DNA from: Solanum dulcamara | Lineage: Eukaryota > Streptophyta > Magnoliopsida > Solanales > Solanaceae | Assembly: GCF_947179165.1 (NCBI RefSeq) | Contig: NC_077243.1 | Span: 30,518,001 to 30,582,000, forward strand | Direction of reading: 5' to 3' | DNA length: 64,000 nt | Shown: in pieces, positions 1-11,407 of the stretch | Layout: every line of letters begins with the position of its first letter | How positions within the stretch are numbered: the first letter of the stretch is position 1 | The notes under the pieces: model-generated | Databases searched by the model: none | Told to the model about the DNA's origin: nothing | The model's input: the letters and a program-made list of their open reading frames with translations, nothing else | Program-made: the position numbers and the translations under genes

Positions 1-1223
1 ACTTTATCAAACCTACATAATTAATAAGACCAACAAAACATATTTATCAACTCATTTCTTCATCATCTCATACTCATATAAGGGCTCATTTTAGGCACCT
101 CTTAGCTCAACAACATTAACACATAAATAATTAAATAAGATGGGAACAATACTCATTCAAGCATGTACCATACCAAGAAACTCCATTTTCATGGATATCT
201 AACCTCAAAACAAGAATAGGGCATATGGGTGGACTCAACCCATGTTTTTGATAGCCTTACATACCTTAGTAAAGACTTTGAAGAAACCTTGATGTTGGTT
301 CTTCAATGGGAGCTTGAGGTCTTGAAGCTCTTGGACTCCTTTTTGGTTGGAAATGGAGAAGAAGAGAAAAGAGAAGGGAGAGGAGCTAGGGCTTTTTCTA
401 GAGAGAGAATGGGGATGAAGAAAAATGGTCCCAAAATATACAAGGTTTGTGTATATATAATTTGGAAAATTTCCCAAATTGCCCTTCCTCCAAATTCTGA
501 AAATTAGGCAAAAATGCTCTTGGCGCGATAGTGGCGCATCGCGCCCTTACAGCGCCAAGGCCAATTACGCCTAAAACCTGCACAACTTTTAGTGGCGCGT
601 CGCGCTAGGGACCAAACTACTGAGGCATGTTTCTGGCGTGATAGTGGTGTGTCGCGCCCTTACAGCGCCAAGCCTATTGCTCCAAATTCTAGGAATTTGG
701 CCTGAAAAACCCTGCACACTTTTAGTGGCGCATCGCGCCAGGGACTAAACTACTGAGGCATGTTCCTGGGGCGATAGTGGCGTGTCGCGCCCTTACGGCG
801 CCAGGGCCATTTCCCCAATAGTGGTAACCCAGGCCAAAATGAAATCCTTGTCGTGCTAGTTCGTCTTCGGATCATCATATCTTTTGGCCCCGAACTCCAA
901 AATCTACGTTCTTGGTGGCGTTGGAAAGAAGACTCGACAACCTTTAATTTGATAGGTCGTGGGCTACCCGGATTGACGTCTTTCAAATGATAGGGTCATT
1001 GAAAGTCGACCCTTACGTGAACTCATCCTAAACTTAGCCACGATGGATCTTTTGGACTTAGCTCGGTCCTAGGGGTCCTTAATGACCCCACATCACCTCC
1101 AACACTCTTAAACTCCTCAGGGACTCATCTTAACTCAAGCACGTACTTCGAAATAAATACGATGGTCCCTACACGTTTACAAAGAAGGCCCGAATCTTAG
1201 GAAACATTTTGAGGGGTGTTACA
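1..1223 (-). mobile_element. Gypsy-type LTR, family G, 5' part only (runs off the left edge)
   Basis: Read on the minus strand this begins TGTAACACCCCTC at 1223 and matches, stretch by stretch, the solo LTR at 35261-37698 on the plus strand (same opening, same TCGTATTTATTTCGAAGTA block, same three CG-rich modules, same AGGTATGTAAGGCTAT block near 240). It interrupts the gag remnant of element D, whose frame is readable up to about 1230. The other end lies outside the window, so solo LTR or full element cannot be decided. Open frames in it (229-507, 235-477, 750-986) are not conserved as proteins and are not genes. Confidence 0.85.
517..810. repeat. Three CG-dense modules in LTR G (minus copy)
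   Basis: A module of about 40 bp of the form GGCGCGATAGTGGCGC..CGCGCCC..AGCGCC occurs near 519, 633 and 768, spaced about 120 bp, with the linking sequence (AAACTACTGAGGCATGTT) also repeated. Each module is partly self-complementary (GGCGC at one end, GCGCC at the other). It stands out strongly from the AT-rich surroundings. The same three modules are in the other family G LTR at 35679-35961. Confidence 0.8.
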
Positions 1224-1229
1224 GGGAAG

Positions 1230-1634
1230 ACCCTTGAGCTATGTTCCCTTGTGACTATGAGCTCTGAGCTCTGAAATTCTGAGGCTTCTAATCATTTTAT
1301 TTTCTAGGTGCTGGCGCACTAGAAGATGATGGTGCAGGTCTAAATGACCTTTGCTAAAAAGATGGGCGATTACCATTTTCGATCCCTTTCTTGTCGGTGT
1401 CATGGTTTGATGTTTTAGCCATCTTATTATGAAACTCTTCTCCATCCTTTAATTTATCTTCCTCAACTTGCTGCACATAAATCATCAATCTAACTATATC
1501 CATGGCTCCAATCAGCATAGCTACCTTATCCTCCTTACTCGACAGACGAGAGAGTCTTGACAAAAATAAACTTATCTTGCTCCTCATATCAGCTACCATT
1601 TCTGAGAGCATAGAAGAACAACTGAGTGAGCTTG
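1230..1634 (-). pseudogene. Gypsy element D gag, C-terminal part (broken)
   Basis: The minus strand encodes a Ty3/gypsy capsid remnant. Visible are a KLTQL segment, then VADMRSKISLFLS, then AMLIGAMDIVRLMIYVQQVEEDKL, then a linker rich in Ser, Pro, Asn and Arg. These match the second half of the plant retrotransposon gag domain and the region before the zinc knuckle. One frameshift lies near 1600, and stops follow near 1351 and 1290. The upstream half is at 14708-15277. The two halves join in frame across the CACTA insertion once the TTG duplication is removed. The gene ends here because LTR G is inserted at about 1223, so the zinc knuckle is not in the window. Confidence 0.82.
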
Positions 1635-1905
1635 CACTACTGAAAAATATGTTTTTGGTGGCAATTATTAAGTGGCAACTAATCATTTGCCGCTTATTAA
1701 TTCTTTAAACTGAAATATTAGCGGCATATGAACAATAGCCGCTAAAAGATATCTTTTTAGTGACAATAATAATAATTTGTCAGTAAAAGTCATTAATTGA
1801 ACGGAACTTTTAATGCTTTTACTTTTCCCTCAAAATTGTTCTACTAAAATGAAGTATTCCTTCCAATTATTAATAAGAGACTTAAAGAATTAAAAGAAAA
1901 ACCCT
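1635..1905 (+). repeat. CACTA left terminal and subterminal region
   Basis: It opens with CACTACTG and holds alternating GTGGC, TTGCCGC, AGCGGC and AGCCGC motifs up to about 1750, then an AT-rich stretch ending at the copia insertion site ATTCC (1906-1910). No protein is encoded. The subterminal motif clusters are the usual binding sites of TNPA-type proteins in this superfamily; that role is inferred from family knowledge. Confidence 0.7.
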
Positions 1906-1910
1906 ATTCC

Positions 1911-2209
1911 TGTTGGGAAATACTTGTGTGAACTCTTTCTTTGGAGTGATCTTGTGAGGTTATTCTATTTGGGTATTTGAGATTAATTAGAGTATTAACT
2001 CTAATTTAGTATTTTTTTTCTTACTCTTATTGATCTATTAAAATCTTATTTTTCGTCTGTGGACTAAGTCACACCTACCGAACCACATAAAATTTATGTC
2101 TTTTTTATTTGCTTTACTTTTGTTATTATCAACTTACTATTTTCTTTGCTATTGTCATTATAATATTATTTAGTTAAATAGTGCATTACCCAAATTCTCT
2201 ATCCTAACA
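1911..2209 (+). repeat. Copia 5' LTR
   Basis: It begins TGTTGGGAAA and ends CCTAACA. It is nearly colinear with the LTR at 4987-5272, sharing TGTGAACTCTTTCTTTGGAG, GAGATTAATTAGAGTATT and the final TATTATTT block, with several substitutions and small indels. That level of divergence indicates an old insertion. Confidence 0.92.
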
Positions 2210-2212
2210 AAT

Positions 2213-2225
2213 TGGTATCAGAGCT
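2213..2225 (+). promoter_or_regulatory. Primer-binding site of the copia element
   Basis: TGGTATCAGAGCT lies three bases after the LTR end. It is complementary to the 3' end of initiator tRNA-Met, the usual minus-strand primer of plant copia elements. Confidence 0.85.
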
Positions 2226-2258
2226 GAATCTAATTGGGTTAGTTTCAATAGATAACAA

Positions 2259-4930
2259 TGACAGTAAGAAAGACTTATATTGAGAAATTTGACCAAAATA
2301 CAAACTTGAGATATGACAATTAAAGATGGAGACTATCCTAATTCAAGATGGCCTAGATATGGTACTGGAAGAAAAGAAGATGAAGTCAGAAAATATGACG
2401 GACACGAAGTTTGTCGTCATAATTAAAAAGGAAAAATTAGGTATTATTTTAAAGTTCTCAAATAAAATTTTACATCAAATATCTACAGAAAATACAGTCA
2501 AAAGCATATAGAAAAAACTAAAAACATTGTATATGTAGAGAATAGTGTAAAACAGACTTAACCTAAAGCAAAAGCTTTACACATTTAGTACGGTTGAAGG
2601 TACTTCTATACTCTCACATCTTGATGCATTTGATCTTATTCTTATGAATTTGAGTAATATCGATGTTGAAGTTAATGATGATGATCAAGCCGTCTTATTT
2701 CTTATTTCCCTACCCTATTCATTGAAGCATATTAAAGATATTATGTTTTATGGTAAGGATAATATCTCTTACAGGGAAATCAAATCTTTCTTAAAATCAA
2801 AAGAATGGATAGATACAGATATTACTAGGGAAAGTAGTGGAACCCATGGGGAAGTTTTATTTATAAGAGGCAGATCGAATAAAAAAGAATCAAGTAGTGA
2901 GAGGTCTAAATCAAGGTCAAAGTCCAGATAAAGAAATGTGTTGTGCAAGTATTTTCATAAGACAGGTCATATTATTTTTGAATGCTATAAGTTGAAAAAC
3001 AAATAAAAACATAAGTAAAATAAAAATGAGTATCAAAATGCTGACTCTGCTGAAGCAAGTGTAGCTGCTAATGAGTATGACAGAACAATATTTTTAGCTA
3101 CTAGTAATAGCTTTAAATCTAACGATGAGTGGATTTTGGATTCAGGTTGTTCTTATCACATCTGTCCCAACAAGGATTTGTTTACCACATATGAATCTAT
3201 TGGAGGTGGAATTGTCTTAATGGGAAAGAATGCTCCATTCAAAGTCTTTGGCAAAGGTATAATCCAAATCAGAATGCACGATGGTGTAGTGAGAATTCTC
3301 ACTGATGTTAGATTTGTTCCCGATTTAAAGAAAAATCTCATCTCATTAGGCACTCTAAAATCTCTTGGGTACAAATACACAGGTGAAGGTGGAGTAATTA
3401 AAATCTTTATAGGGGCTCTAGTGATCATAAAAGCATGTAGATATGCATCGTACACTTTATTGGAATCCACTATTACAGGTGATGCTATAATTTCCACTCA
3501 ATCTAATTCCGACATCACCAAATTAAAGCATATACGATTAGGGCATATGAGTGAGAAAGCTATTTCTATCCTCAACAAAAGAGGTCTCCTATATGGACAA
3601 AGTACCGAGAAAATGGAGTTCTGTGAACACTATGTGTACGGAAAGCAGAAAAGGGTCAGCCTCAAATCTCGAGCAATTCATCAAACTTTGTACTTTGGAC
3701 TACATTCATTCAAATCTTTGGGGTCCTTCTCGTACCCCATCAAAAGGTGGTACGAGGTATATGTTAACTTTCATTGATGATTACTCAAGAAAAGTTTGGG
3801 TTTATTTCCTGAAAAACAAAAGTGATGTTTTCTTAACTTTCAAACAATGGAAGGTTTTAATTGAGAAGCAAACAAGAAACAAATCAAGTAGTTTAGAATA
3901 GATAATGGCTTAGAATTTTATAATGATGAGTTCAATGAATTTTTCAAAAAATAAGGAATTTCTCGACATCGCACAACGAGGATGACCTCTCAACAAAATG
4001 GTGTTGCATAAAGGATGGGTAAAACTCTTTTGGAAAGAGACTGACAAATGCTTTTTGGGTAGAGGATATCTCCACAGCTTGTTATATTGTCAACCGTGCT
4101 CCTTCTACACCTTTAAACTTCAAGACTCTGGAGGAAATGTGGTTAGTTCTTATGCTAATTATTCTAATTTAAAAAAATTGATTGTACTGCATACATGCAT
4201 GTGAATCATGAAAAACTAGACCAAGGACTAAAGAGTGTATTTTCCTTGGATATGCATCTTGGGTGAAAGGATACAGACTCTAGTATCCTGATCCCAAGTC
4301 ACCAAAATTTATAATTAGCAGAGATGTAACATTTGATGAATCCTCTATGTTATACCCTAGAAAAAGAGTCTTCAAGTTCTTATAACACTAATAAGGAGCA
4401 GCGTATACATGAGTAGGTGGAGGTTTAACCTGTTACTCCTTCTAAGCCAAACTCATCAACTTTGGCAAAAAATAAAGTTGAAACTTATGAAGTTGGAGCT
4501 CAAGAAGCTGAGCCAGAAGTTGTGACTTTTAAAGTTGAACCAAAAGAGTATTCTATAGCCACACACAGTCCAAGGAGACAAATTCAAAAATCGAAAAGGT
4601 ATGGAGATTATATTGCATTTGCTTTTTTTAAGTTGCATAGGAAACTGAAAAAAATTGAGAACCATCAAATTATTCAGATGCAGTTTGTAATGGTCATTTT
4701 GCCAAGTGGTTGATTTGCATTGAATGAAGAAATTGAATCTTTCCACAAGAATAATACTTGGTATCTTGTGAAGGCATGAGTCAAAAAAAAAAGAATTGTT
4801 GGTTGCAAATGGGTCTTCAATAAAAAGGACAGAATTCCAGGAGTTGAAGATGCAAGTTATAAGGCATGATTAGTTGCAAAGGACTATAGTTGGCTATTAG
4901 TTGAAACACAACTTCAAGCATATGAAAACA
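2259..4930 (+). pseudogene. Copia gag-pol remnant (gag, protease, integrase, start of RT)
   Basis: Pieces of one polyprotein can be read across frames. Gag: [17 protein letters not shown] at 2680-2740, then an Arg/Ser-rich tail and a zinc knuckle CKYFHKTGHIIFECYK near 2944 in which the second Cys is Phe. Protease: [12 protein letters not shown] at 3130-3165, keeping the DSG active site. Integrase: LGH at 3538 and [11 protein letters not shown] at 3622 (second zinc Cys is Tyr), core [13 protein letters not shown] after a frameshift near 3690, RIDNGLEF near 3895, and QQNGVA followed by a TAA (4009-4011) where the catalytic Glu codon is expected. GYASWVKGYRL follows near 4245. RT: only GCKWVFNKKDRIPGVEDASYKA remains at 4803-4868, after which sequence jumps to the 3' end. 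It cannot encode working proteins. Confidence 0.9.
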
Positions 4931-4986
4931 TTTAATTATTTTCTTTCCTTGTCTTTCCATTATGAATTATTTTGTAAGAGAGTTAG

Positions 4987-5272
4987 TGTTGGAAAACACT
5001 TGTGTGAACTCTTTCTTTGGAGTGATGTTGTGAGGTTATTCTCTTGGGGTATTTGAGATTAATTAGAGTATTTACTCTAATTTTGTACTCTGATTGATAT
5101 AGTAAAATCCTTTTCTCTGCCTGTGGACTAGGTCACACCGATCGAACCACATAAAATTAATATCTTTTTTATTTGCTTTACTTTCATTATTATCAACTTA
5201 CTATTGTTTTTTCTATTGTCATTATAATATTATTTGGATAAATTCCACATTACCGAATTCTTGATCCTAAGA
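4987..5272 (+). repeat. Copia 3' LTR
   Basis: It begins TGTTGGAAAACAC, is colinear with the LTR at 1911-2209 and ends GATCCTAAGA immediately before the ATTCC target duplication. The purine run just upstream (AAGAGAG) is a weak polypurine tract. Confidence 0.9.
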
Positions 5273-6065
5273 ATTCCCGCTTAAGGTGACTGCCCTGTCT
5301 ATCATCGCTTAAGTGAAGAGATTCACGATAGCTCTGCCTTATTCACGCATATACGCCTTTCACAATCTCCACCTTCACAGGTAATCCAACTTTTAATTCC
5401 ATACAAATTTCTAGTTTCACATTCTTCATATACATCCTTCTGAGCAATTAATCCTAAGATTTATGGTACAATTCATGCTCTTACTGAAATGAACACTATC
5501 ACATAGCCATTACTAGGATTTTAGGTAACGTTCTATTAACTAATTTAACAAGAATTGATTTTTGGAATCATGTGATATCTGAAGGTTTCTCAATTCTGTT
5601 CTTAATTTATGTTTTTTTGTAGGTTTTGCAGGATTCATCTTATCTTTTACTTTGTTGTCTTCATTGGATAAATGTTATACTCCCTAGGTACTCAAATAAT
5701 CAACGTGATTTGTTATTTTGTATAATTTTTTTGTATTTACTAAGTGTGTTGTCTGATTTATGCCTGGTATAAATTTGATGGGCAATTGATTGATATATTT
5801 ACTATGGCTGCTGTTAATATATTCAAATCTCATGATTATTTGAATATTTTTGGACTTTAATTGATGAATATCAATGTTTTTACTTGAATCGACAACATTA
5901 GGATAACTATTTATCGATATTCATGATACTTACTTGAAAATATGAATATATATATTCAGTAGAAAATCTCAAATGAAACACCAAATCAATTAAATGGATT
6001 TTTGGTATGGTGATGTAATGATCCTCAAGATCATTTTCTAATCTTTTCATCATTTAGAGTCTTCT
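5273..6065. other. CACTA interior, unassigned, possible captured 5' gene fragment
   Basis: This is the CACTA interior between the copia element and the LTR at 6066. Across the copia insertion the joined sequence reads AACCCTATTCCCGCTTAAGG, which resembles a plant 5' UTR. Near 5379 there is ACAGGTAATCC, a possible exon end with a donor site, and near 5626 TTTTGCAGG, a possible acceptor. No protein match is visible and no open frame is long. The captured-gene reading is speculation; it could equally be degenerate transposon sequence. Confidence 0.35.
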
Positions 6066-9000
6066 TGTAATGACCTAAGTCATTTATGACTTGCTGGAAC
6101 TGATAGTTCGATCGCTTGGTCGTTAGTTTGGGTTTTATGCTAGATTCCCTATTCTGCTCTTAGAGTTTGAATATTTGACTTCGGTAAAACTCTAAGAAAA
6201 AAATCTCATAATGGAATTCTAACAATTTCATCAGCTCTGGAATGACCAAATAAGGCTAGTAGCATAGTCAGCATGAGTATCGAGGCAATCGGTACAAGTT
6301 TGGGGCAATTTGGTGCTTATTATTTAAAATTTAGCCTAAGGTTGACTTTGGTCAACATTATTAGTAAACGCGCTTGAATTAAAATTTCGTCAGTGCAGTT
6401 AGCTCCAGAATGATGAGTTTGGTCTACAATGAGATTTTCTATGTGTCCCAAGGCTTCTAGTCTCATTTCGAGCCCTCTTGTGGAAATGCAAAAATTATGC
6501 TTGGGTGTGGGACCCATATTTTGTCAAGATGACCTCGGATGGAAATAATATCATATTTTATGGGGTAGCATATTTGTTTTACGTGTATGAGCTTCCGAAC
6601 GAACCTCAAGCACCACGCCGTAGCTTTTCAAAACTCAAGTTTGAGCTGGTGCAAGCACCATTGCTCAACGCATTTGCGATCTATGTGAGTCATGATCACA
6701 AAGACCTATCGCCTAGACCTTCGCATTCGTGAGCTTGTAGTCACAATAAAGATGTACTAGTTCAATGACCTTCGCGATCGCAAGGTTCAAGGTCGTGATT
6801 CGCAATGCATTGTGTGTCTGGTCTTTTAATTTATGACCGACGCGAACCAGCCCTGACCCCCATTTTCTTTCTTCAATTTTGGGAGCTAGAGAGCTCCATA
6901 TTTGGTAATTCTATGTCCGATGGGTAGGTATTGATCGTGGGTATGTGTTGGTAGGTTTGAGGAAGCGTGCAAGGTGACATTTTGAGGTAAAATCCGCCCC
7001 AAAGAGGCTTCCCTAGCTTAGATTTATGATTTAATGGTGAAATTTATTGTCGGGCTAATTTCTTTCATTTTGAGCATCAATTTGTGCCCCATTTTGGGGT
7101 ACAAGCTCAATAATGCATTTAGAACCATTTCACAAAGTCATTTTTTGGATTCCTAATGCGAGTCCCATAATCCCCTTTTTGACCCAATCTCTGGTCCATC
7201 TCCAAAAATGCAATTTTAGTGTCAAAATATTCATATTAATGAGGTGATCAACATTTTGATACTGTGAAGGCATTTGGAGTTGTTTTTGTAGCAAAAAACT
7301 ACTGGTAGTGGATTGGAACGTGCATGTTCGGCTTCGAGGTAGGCTACGGTCTCCTTTCTTTTGGTTGAACTTTATGAGATAGTGTATAGCATAAATTACT
7401 TGTGTTTTGGCTTGTATTTGATTGGTTAGGCTTGAGTCCATCATCTCATGGTTCTTTTTCTCGGTGCAATCCTTAGGCTAGGTTATTTTATGAGACTTGT
7501 AGTCTAGTGGGTAGAACTATTGATTATGCCTTAGTATGGCCGTGATTTGCCTATTTTAGGTGGCTTGATTGATGTTTATGGTGGCTGGCAAATTCGCACC
7601 TTAGAATTGATTTTGGAATGATACTTAGTTGATATAGCCGTTGTTGGCATGAGTCTCTTAGACTTAGTGTCCTTCTCTATTGTAGAACCTATCTTGAAGC
7701 CTTAGTGTAATGATTTCCACCCGGTTGGGCTTGTGAACTATTGTTGGATTTCATTTATGGATTTAGAGCTAGAATCTCCTATGATTTTTTTTGCCATTTG
7801 CTGGGGCTAGCTATGTTCAAAATCTGGAGGTTGTATTCTTAGTGGGATTTGGAAGTATTAATTGACTAGCTGAGCACCTGTTCCCTCATTTCCTCCTCCT
7901 TGTTACCCAGTTAGGGTTGAGTTCCGTTTTGTTCTTTGTGATTGAGTTAGCGGAGTAGAGTTGAGCTTTATGCCATGATGTGAGGTTGGTTGCATTTGTT
8001 AGCCCAATTTTCATGCTCTAGAGGGTAAAGTGCTTGTGGCATCATTATTGTATGTGATTGTGTGTGTTGTTTGGGTGCTAGTGATGGCATGCATTGCATT
8101 GGATCATTTTTTTCTCACGAATGTAGTCGACCCTAGTGCATGCATTGGTTCTTGGCATTGATTTGAGAAAGCTAGATTGTAATCCAAACTATTTTATACT
8201 AATTTTTTAATAGGGGTCGTACTACCTTTATTACTACTATTTTCAATAAACTGGAGGCATTGAGGATGCGCTCATTTTATGATATTGATTCAAGGCATCA
8301 AGGATGTGCTTATTTTGTTATATTGATTCAAAGCATCGATGATGCGCTCATTTTATGATATTGGTCCGGTCGTAGAGATTTCTGACCTTTTCTATACAGA
8401 TTTGACTTTTCATCTTTGGCCACCGCGACGAAGTGGAATTTGATGATTGGATATACATTTTGATATTTATATTGATATAAGACCTAGATCGGGACTAGGC
8501 AGGTATATAAGAGCATTTCTAAGCCCTTTATGGCAATCCCAAAGAGGCGCATAAGTCCTACTTTCTGGATGGGACTTAAAGTAGGTGTATATATTTTGAT
8601 ATGAGGCACTTGGCACTGATGGTACTACTAGTTTTATTGCATGATTCTCATTCATATATGCATTGCCTATCACCAGCATAGTTGTTTGTACCTTTCGGTA
8701 GTATGGAATATCGTGCGAATTTACCTATTTATGAGTGAACTTTCTGGGCACACAGGGGCTCGTAAAGTATTGTCTTACTATTTGCGAACTTGTAGATGTA
8801 TAAAGGGAGGTCTCTTGTTGAAGGTAGTTATTGCCCTTGTACTTATTTAATTAACTTTTGTGTAGGGATTTAGTTGATATGGAACCTTGGGCATTTATGT
8901 GATATCTATGTTTACTTTTGCTAGTAGGGTATCACTTAGTTTTTCCCCATTTCTGAGTGTGTTGTCTTGTTTAGGTTTTGGGTTGGCGCCACCAGATACG

Positions 9001-9621
9001 TCGTTGCTTGTTTCTTATTTTCTCTCTTTCTTATATTTGATGGTTATTATTGTAGGTTTTCGTATTATTCTTGTTAGTTACTTGTGATATATACTCCTTG
9101 CTTACATGTTCTTTATACTTGCTTTATCTTTGGAGCTCAGTCACCCGATGCCTACTGAGTGCCACTTGTTGGTACTCATACTACACTTCTGCACCCTATA
9201 GATTATAGTTCGGGTTTCACTACTAATTTGGATATCGTGCAGAGAAGCTCTTGGATTTTGGAGACTTGGGTGAGCTCTTGGCATTCATAGTTGCCTATCT
9301 CCTTCTATTTTGGCTTGGACTAGTCTTTATTTGGTATTTGGAGATAGTCTATATTATTATTACTATTATTGCATATGTATAAACCTTGTACTTCCTTATT
9401 TAATTTAGAAGATCGACTACTGACTAATACCAGGTCTTGGGGTTTATCTTGTCATAATGTTATTATTCTTGTTTTCTTCTTCTTATTATTATTATTTTTA
9501 TTCGCTTTTTTCCTTCCGTTTGTGATGGTCTGTTGTCTATAGTTTTGGACTATGGGTTTAGGCTTACCTACTGATGGGCGATAGTAGGTGTCATCATGAC
9601 TTGTGAAATCGGACCGTGACA
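6066..9621 (+). mobile_element. Probable solo LTR (3.56 kb), relative of gypsy family C
   Basis: It starts TGTAATGACC at 6066 and ends GGACCGTGACA at 9621. The block GTGTGGGACCC..TTTTGTCAAGATGA near 6505 and the end block GTGTCATCATGACTTGTGAAATC match, on the opposite strand, LTRs at 42872-46840 and 49265-51795. No primer-binding site or coding sequence follows it, so it reads as a solo LTR. The 5-bp flanks (CTTCT and GTTGA) do not match, which leaves open an inter-element recombination or eroded flanks. The small open frames within it are not conserved. Confidence 0.68.
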
Positions 9622-11407
9622 GTTGATCTGTATGTTCGACTTGAGGATGTTATTAATTGAAACTTAATTTCTTCTCAATTTTGGGATTTAATGGAAGTGA
9701 AATGCTTGATTCATTATTTCTCTAAGTTTAGAAACTGAAAACATTTCCTTGTTTCCTGTTGAAGTTGAATGTTTAAGAACTTGAAACCAAGCAGAGTTGA
9801 TGAGACTTCCATTTTTTCTCTGTGATGGTACTCTTTTAACAACTCTAGGATTTGTGCAATCGGTAATTTAAAAAATACATTCTTCATTACTGAAATGTGT
9901 AAGAAGTCGTCATAAAGTAAATATGAAAAGGAATTTATGGCATGAGTTACATTCTTCATCTTCTTCTCCTCTTCTTTTCCCTGTTTTTCTTTTGTGTGAG
10001 CTAGCTACTATAATAATCTTTTTTCAACCTGCACTCTATAATTTTTCTCTATTTTTTTCTTTCTCTTCTTCTTGATAGAGCTGGTGGAAGTAACTTGTGA
10101 GTTGAGTTACATTCTAAAGACTAGAACTGAAAACCATATTTTGAAGTTAGATCATGTTATGAGAGTTAAAATTCAATAAAAAGTTCATTGGGGTGGAGGA
10201 AAGAGAACTGATTTAAATTTGATCTAAAAATTTAGAATATAGCTTTGTTGCTCAAACTTGTTTAGGAAAAATGGACATGGCAGTTTATCTACACTTCTAT
10301 TTAGTTGCTATTAAACAATTTTGGGATAATTTTTGCGTAGTATTATTAAAAGTGTGCCCTTCGTCACTTAAAGTGAGAAGCAAAGAGATGCTATATTGCT
10401 TTTTGTAGTGAGGCGAGGTTATGGTGAAACAGAGAGCAATTCATCATCAGTCCTAGAAGTGAGAAAAAGCTCTCTTTAATGCTATAGAGAGGTTGGCAGT
10501 AACTAGTTCTTTTTTAAAAAAAATTATAATAAAACACTTCGCAACTTCTTTCCAAACATTTACCTTTCTCTTTTTGCGACGCACTTTCAAGAGACTACAA
10601 GGTAACCCTTTCAGCTCTTCTTCTTGTTGTTCTTGTTCTTGTTCTTTTTGTTCTTCTTCTTCTCTTCTTTTCTTCTTCTTTTCTCTTTTTCGTTGCTGCA
10701 TGAGGTAGCTGCTAAAGTGTTTTTTAAACATATTTTCTACAAGTTTTATCTATTTTTTCTTCTCATCTTCTTGATGGAGCTGCTGGAAGGACTTTATGAC
10801 TTGAGTTACATTCTTTAGAGTAGAATTGGAAATTATATTTTGAAGTGAGGACATATTTTGAGTGTTAAAATTTAATAGAAAGTTCATTGGATTGAAGAAA
10901 AGGAACTAGTTCAACTTGGGCTAAAAAATTTAGAATATAGCTCTGTTGCTCAAACTTGTTTCATGAAAATTGTACATGGTTGTTTAGCTACACTTCTATC
11001 TAGTTACTATTACTGTATTGGGCAGACTCTTGATCAGTGTTCTTAAAAGTGAGTGCTTTTGCGCTTAAAGCGAGAAGCAATGAGAAGCTGTATCGCTTCT
11101 TTCTCTATTATGCTCTGTTTCATTATTATATTTTTGATGTTCTGTCTCTGTTTTCACTGTTGCATCTTTTAAGATCTGAAAGATTTACTTAATGGTGTTA
11201 TTTCTATTGTGTTTTGTTTATTTTTCTTATCTATGTATAATATCTTAAGAATTGAAAGATTTTTCTTAGTTGAAAAAGTGTGCGCTTACCAGCCCTTGAA
11301 TTTTATCACAGATTCATCAGCATTGTTGTTAGCCTCTGAAGTATAGCTAGTCTTATCTACAGGTTTTTTTGAATAGCTGAGTATTAATAGTCTGATTACT
11401 GATACTA
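9622..11407. other. CACTA interior with a 0.7-kb-period duplication
   Basis: It is AT-rich and has no recognisable protein. Two diverged copies of a block of about 450 bp lie at about 9955-10400 and 10655-11100, offset by about 699 bp. Both contain CTTGAT(A/G)GAGCTG, GAGTTACATTCT, TTTAGAATATAGC and GTTGCTCAAACTTGTTT. A TTC-rich microsatellite at 10614-10690 gives spurious low-complexity open frames on both strands. An imperfect inverted motif GCGCTTAAAGCGAGAAGC lies at the end of copy 2 (11056) and a decayed version at the end of copy 1 (10366). Confidence 0.6.
10614..10690. repeat. TTC/TTG-rich simple repeat
   Basis: A run of TTCTTC, TTGTTC and TCTTC units. It explains the Glu/Lys/Gln-rich and Phe/Ser-rich open frames on the two strands at 10453-10818, which are not genes. 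Confidence 0.85.

Larger units (their letters stand above)
1911..5272 (+). mobile_element. Ty1/copia retrotransposon, internally deleted, with LTRs
   Basis: Two LTRs of about 290 bp (1911-2209 and 4987-5272) start TGTTGG and enclose 2.78 kb of gag-pol remnant. The 5-bp target duplication ATTCC is perfect (1906-1910 and 5273-5277). The 5' LTR ends CTAACA and the 3' LTR ends CTAAGA, a single change in the terminal CA. A primer-binding site TGGTATCAGAGC follows the 5' LTR. The internal part is shorter than the usual 4 to 4.5 kb because most of reverse transcriptase and RNase H are missing. The element lies inside the CACTA transposon. Confidence 0.93.

Noticed and set aside
229..507. 92-codon open frame starting MDSTHVFDSL and opposing frames
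   Set aside because: It lies inside an LTR that recurs at 35261-37698 in inverted orientation, where the frame is not kept; no domain is visible.
10453..10818. Glu/Lys-rich and Phe/Ser-rich open frames on both strands
   Set aside because: They are translations of a TTC/TTG simple repeat and its flanks.
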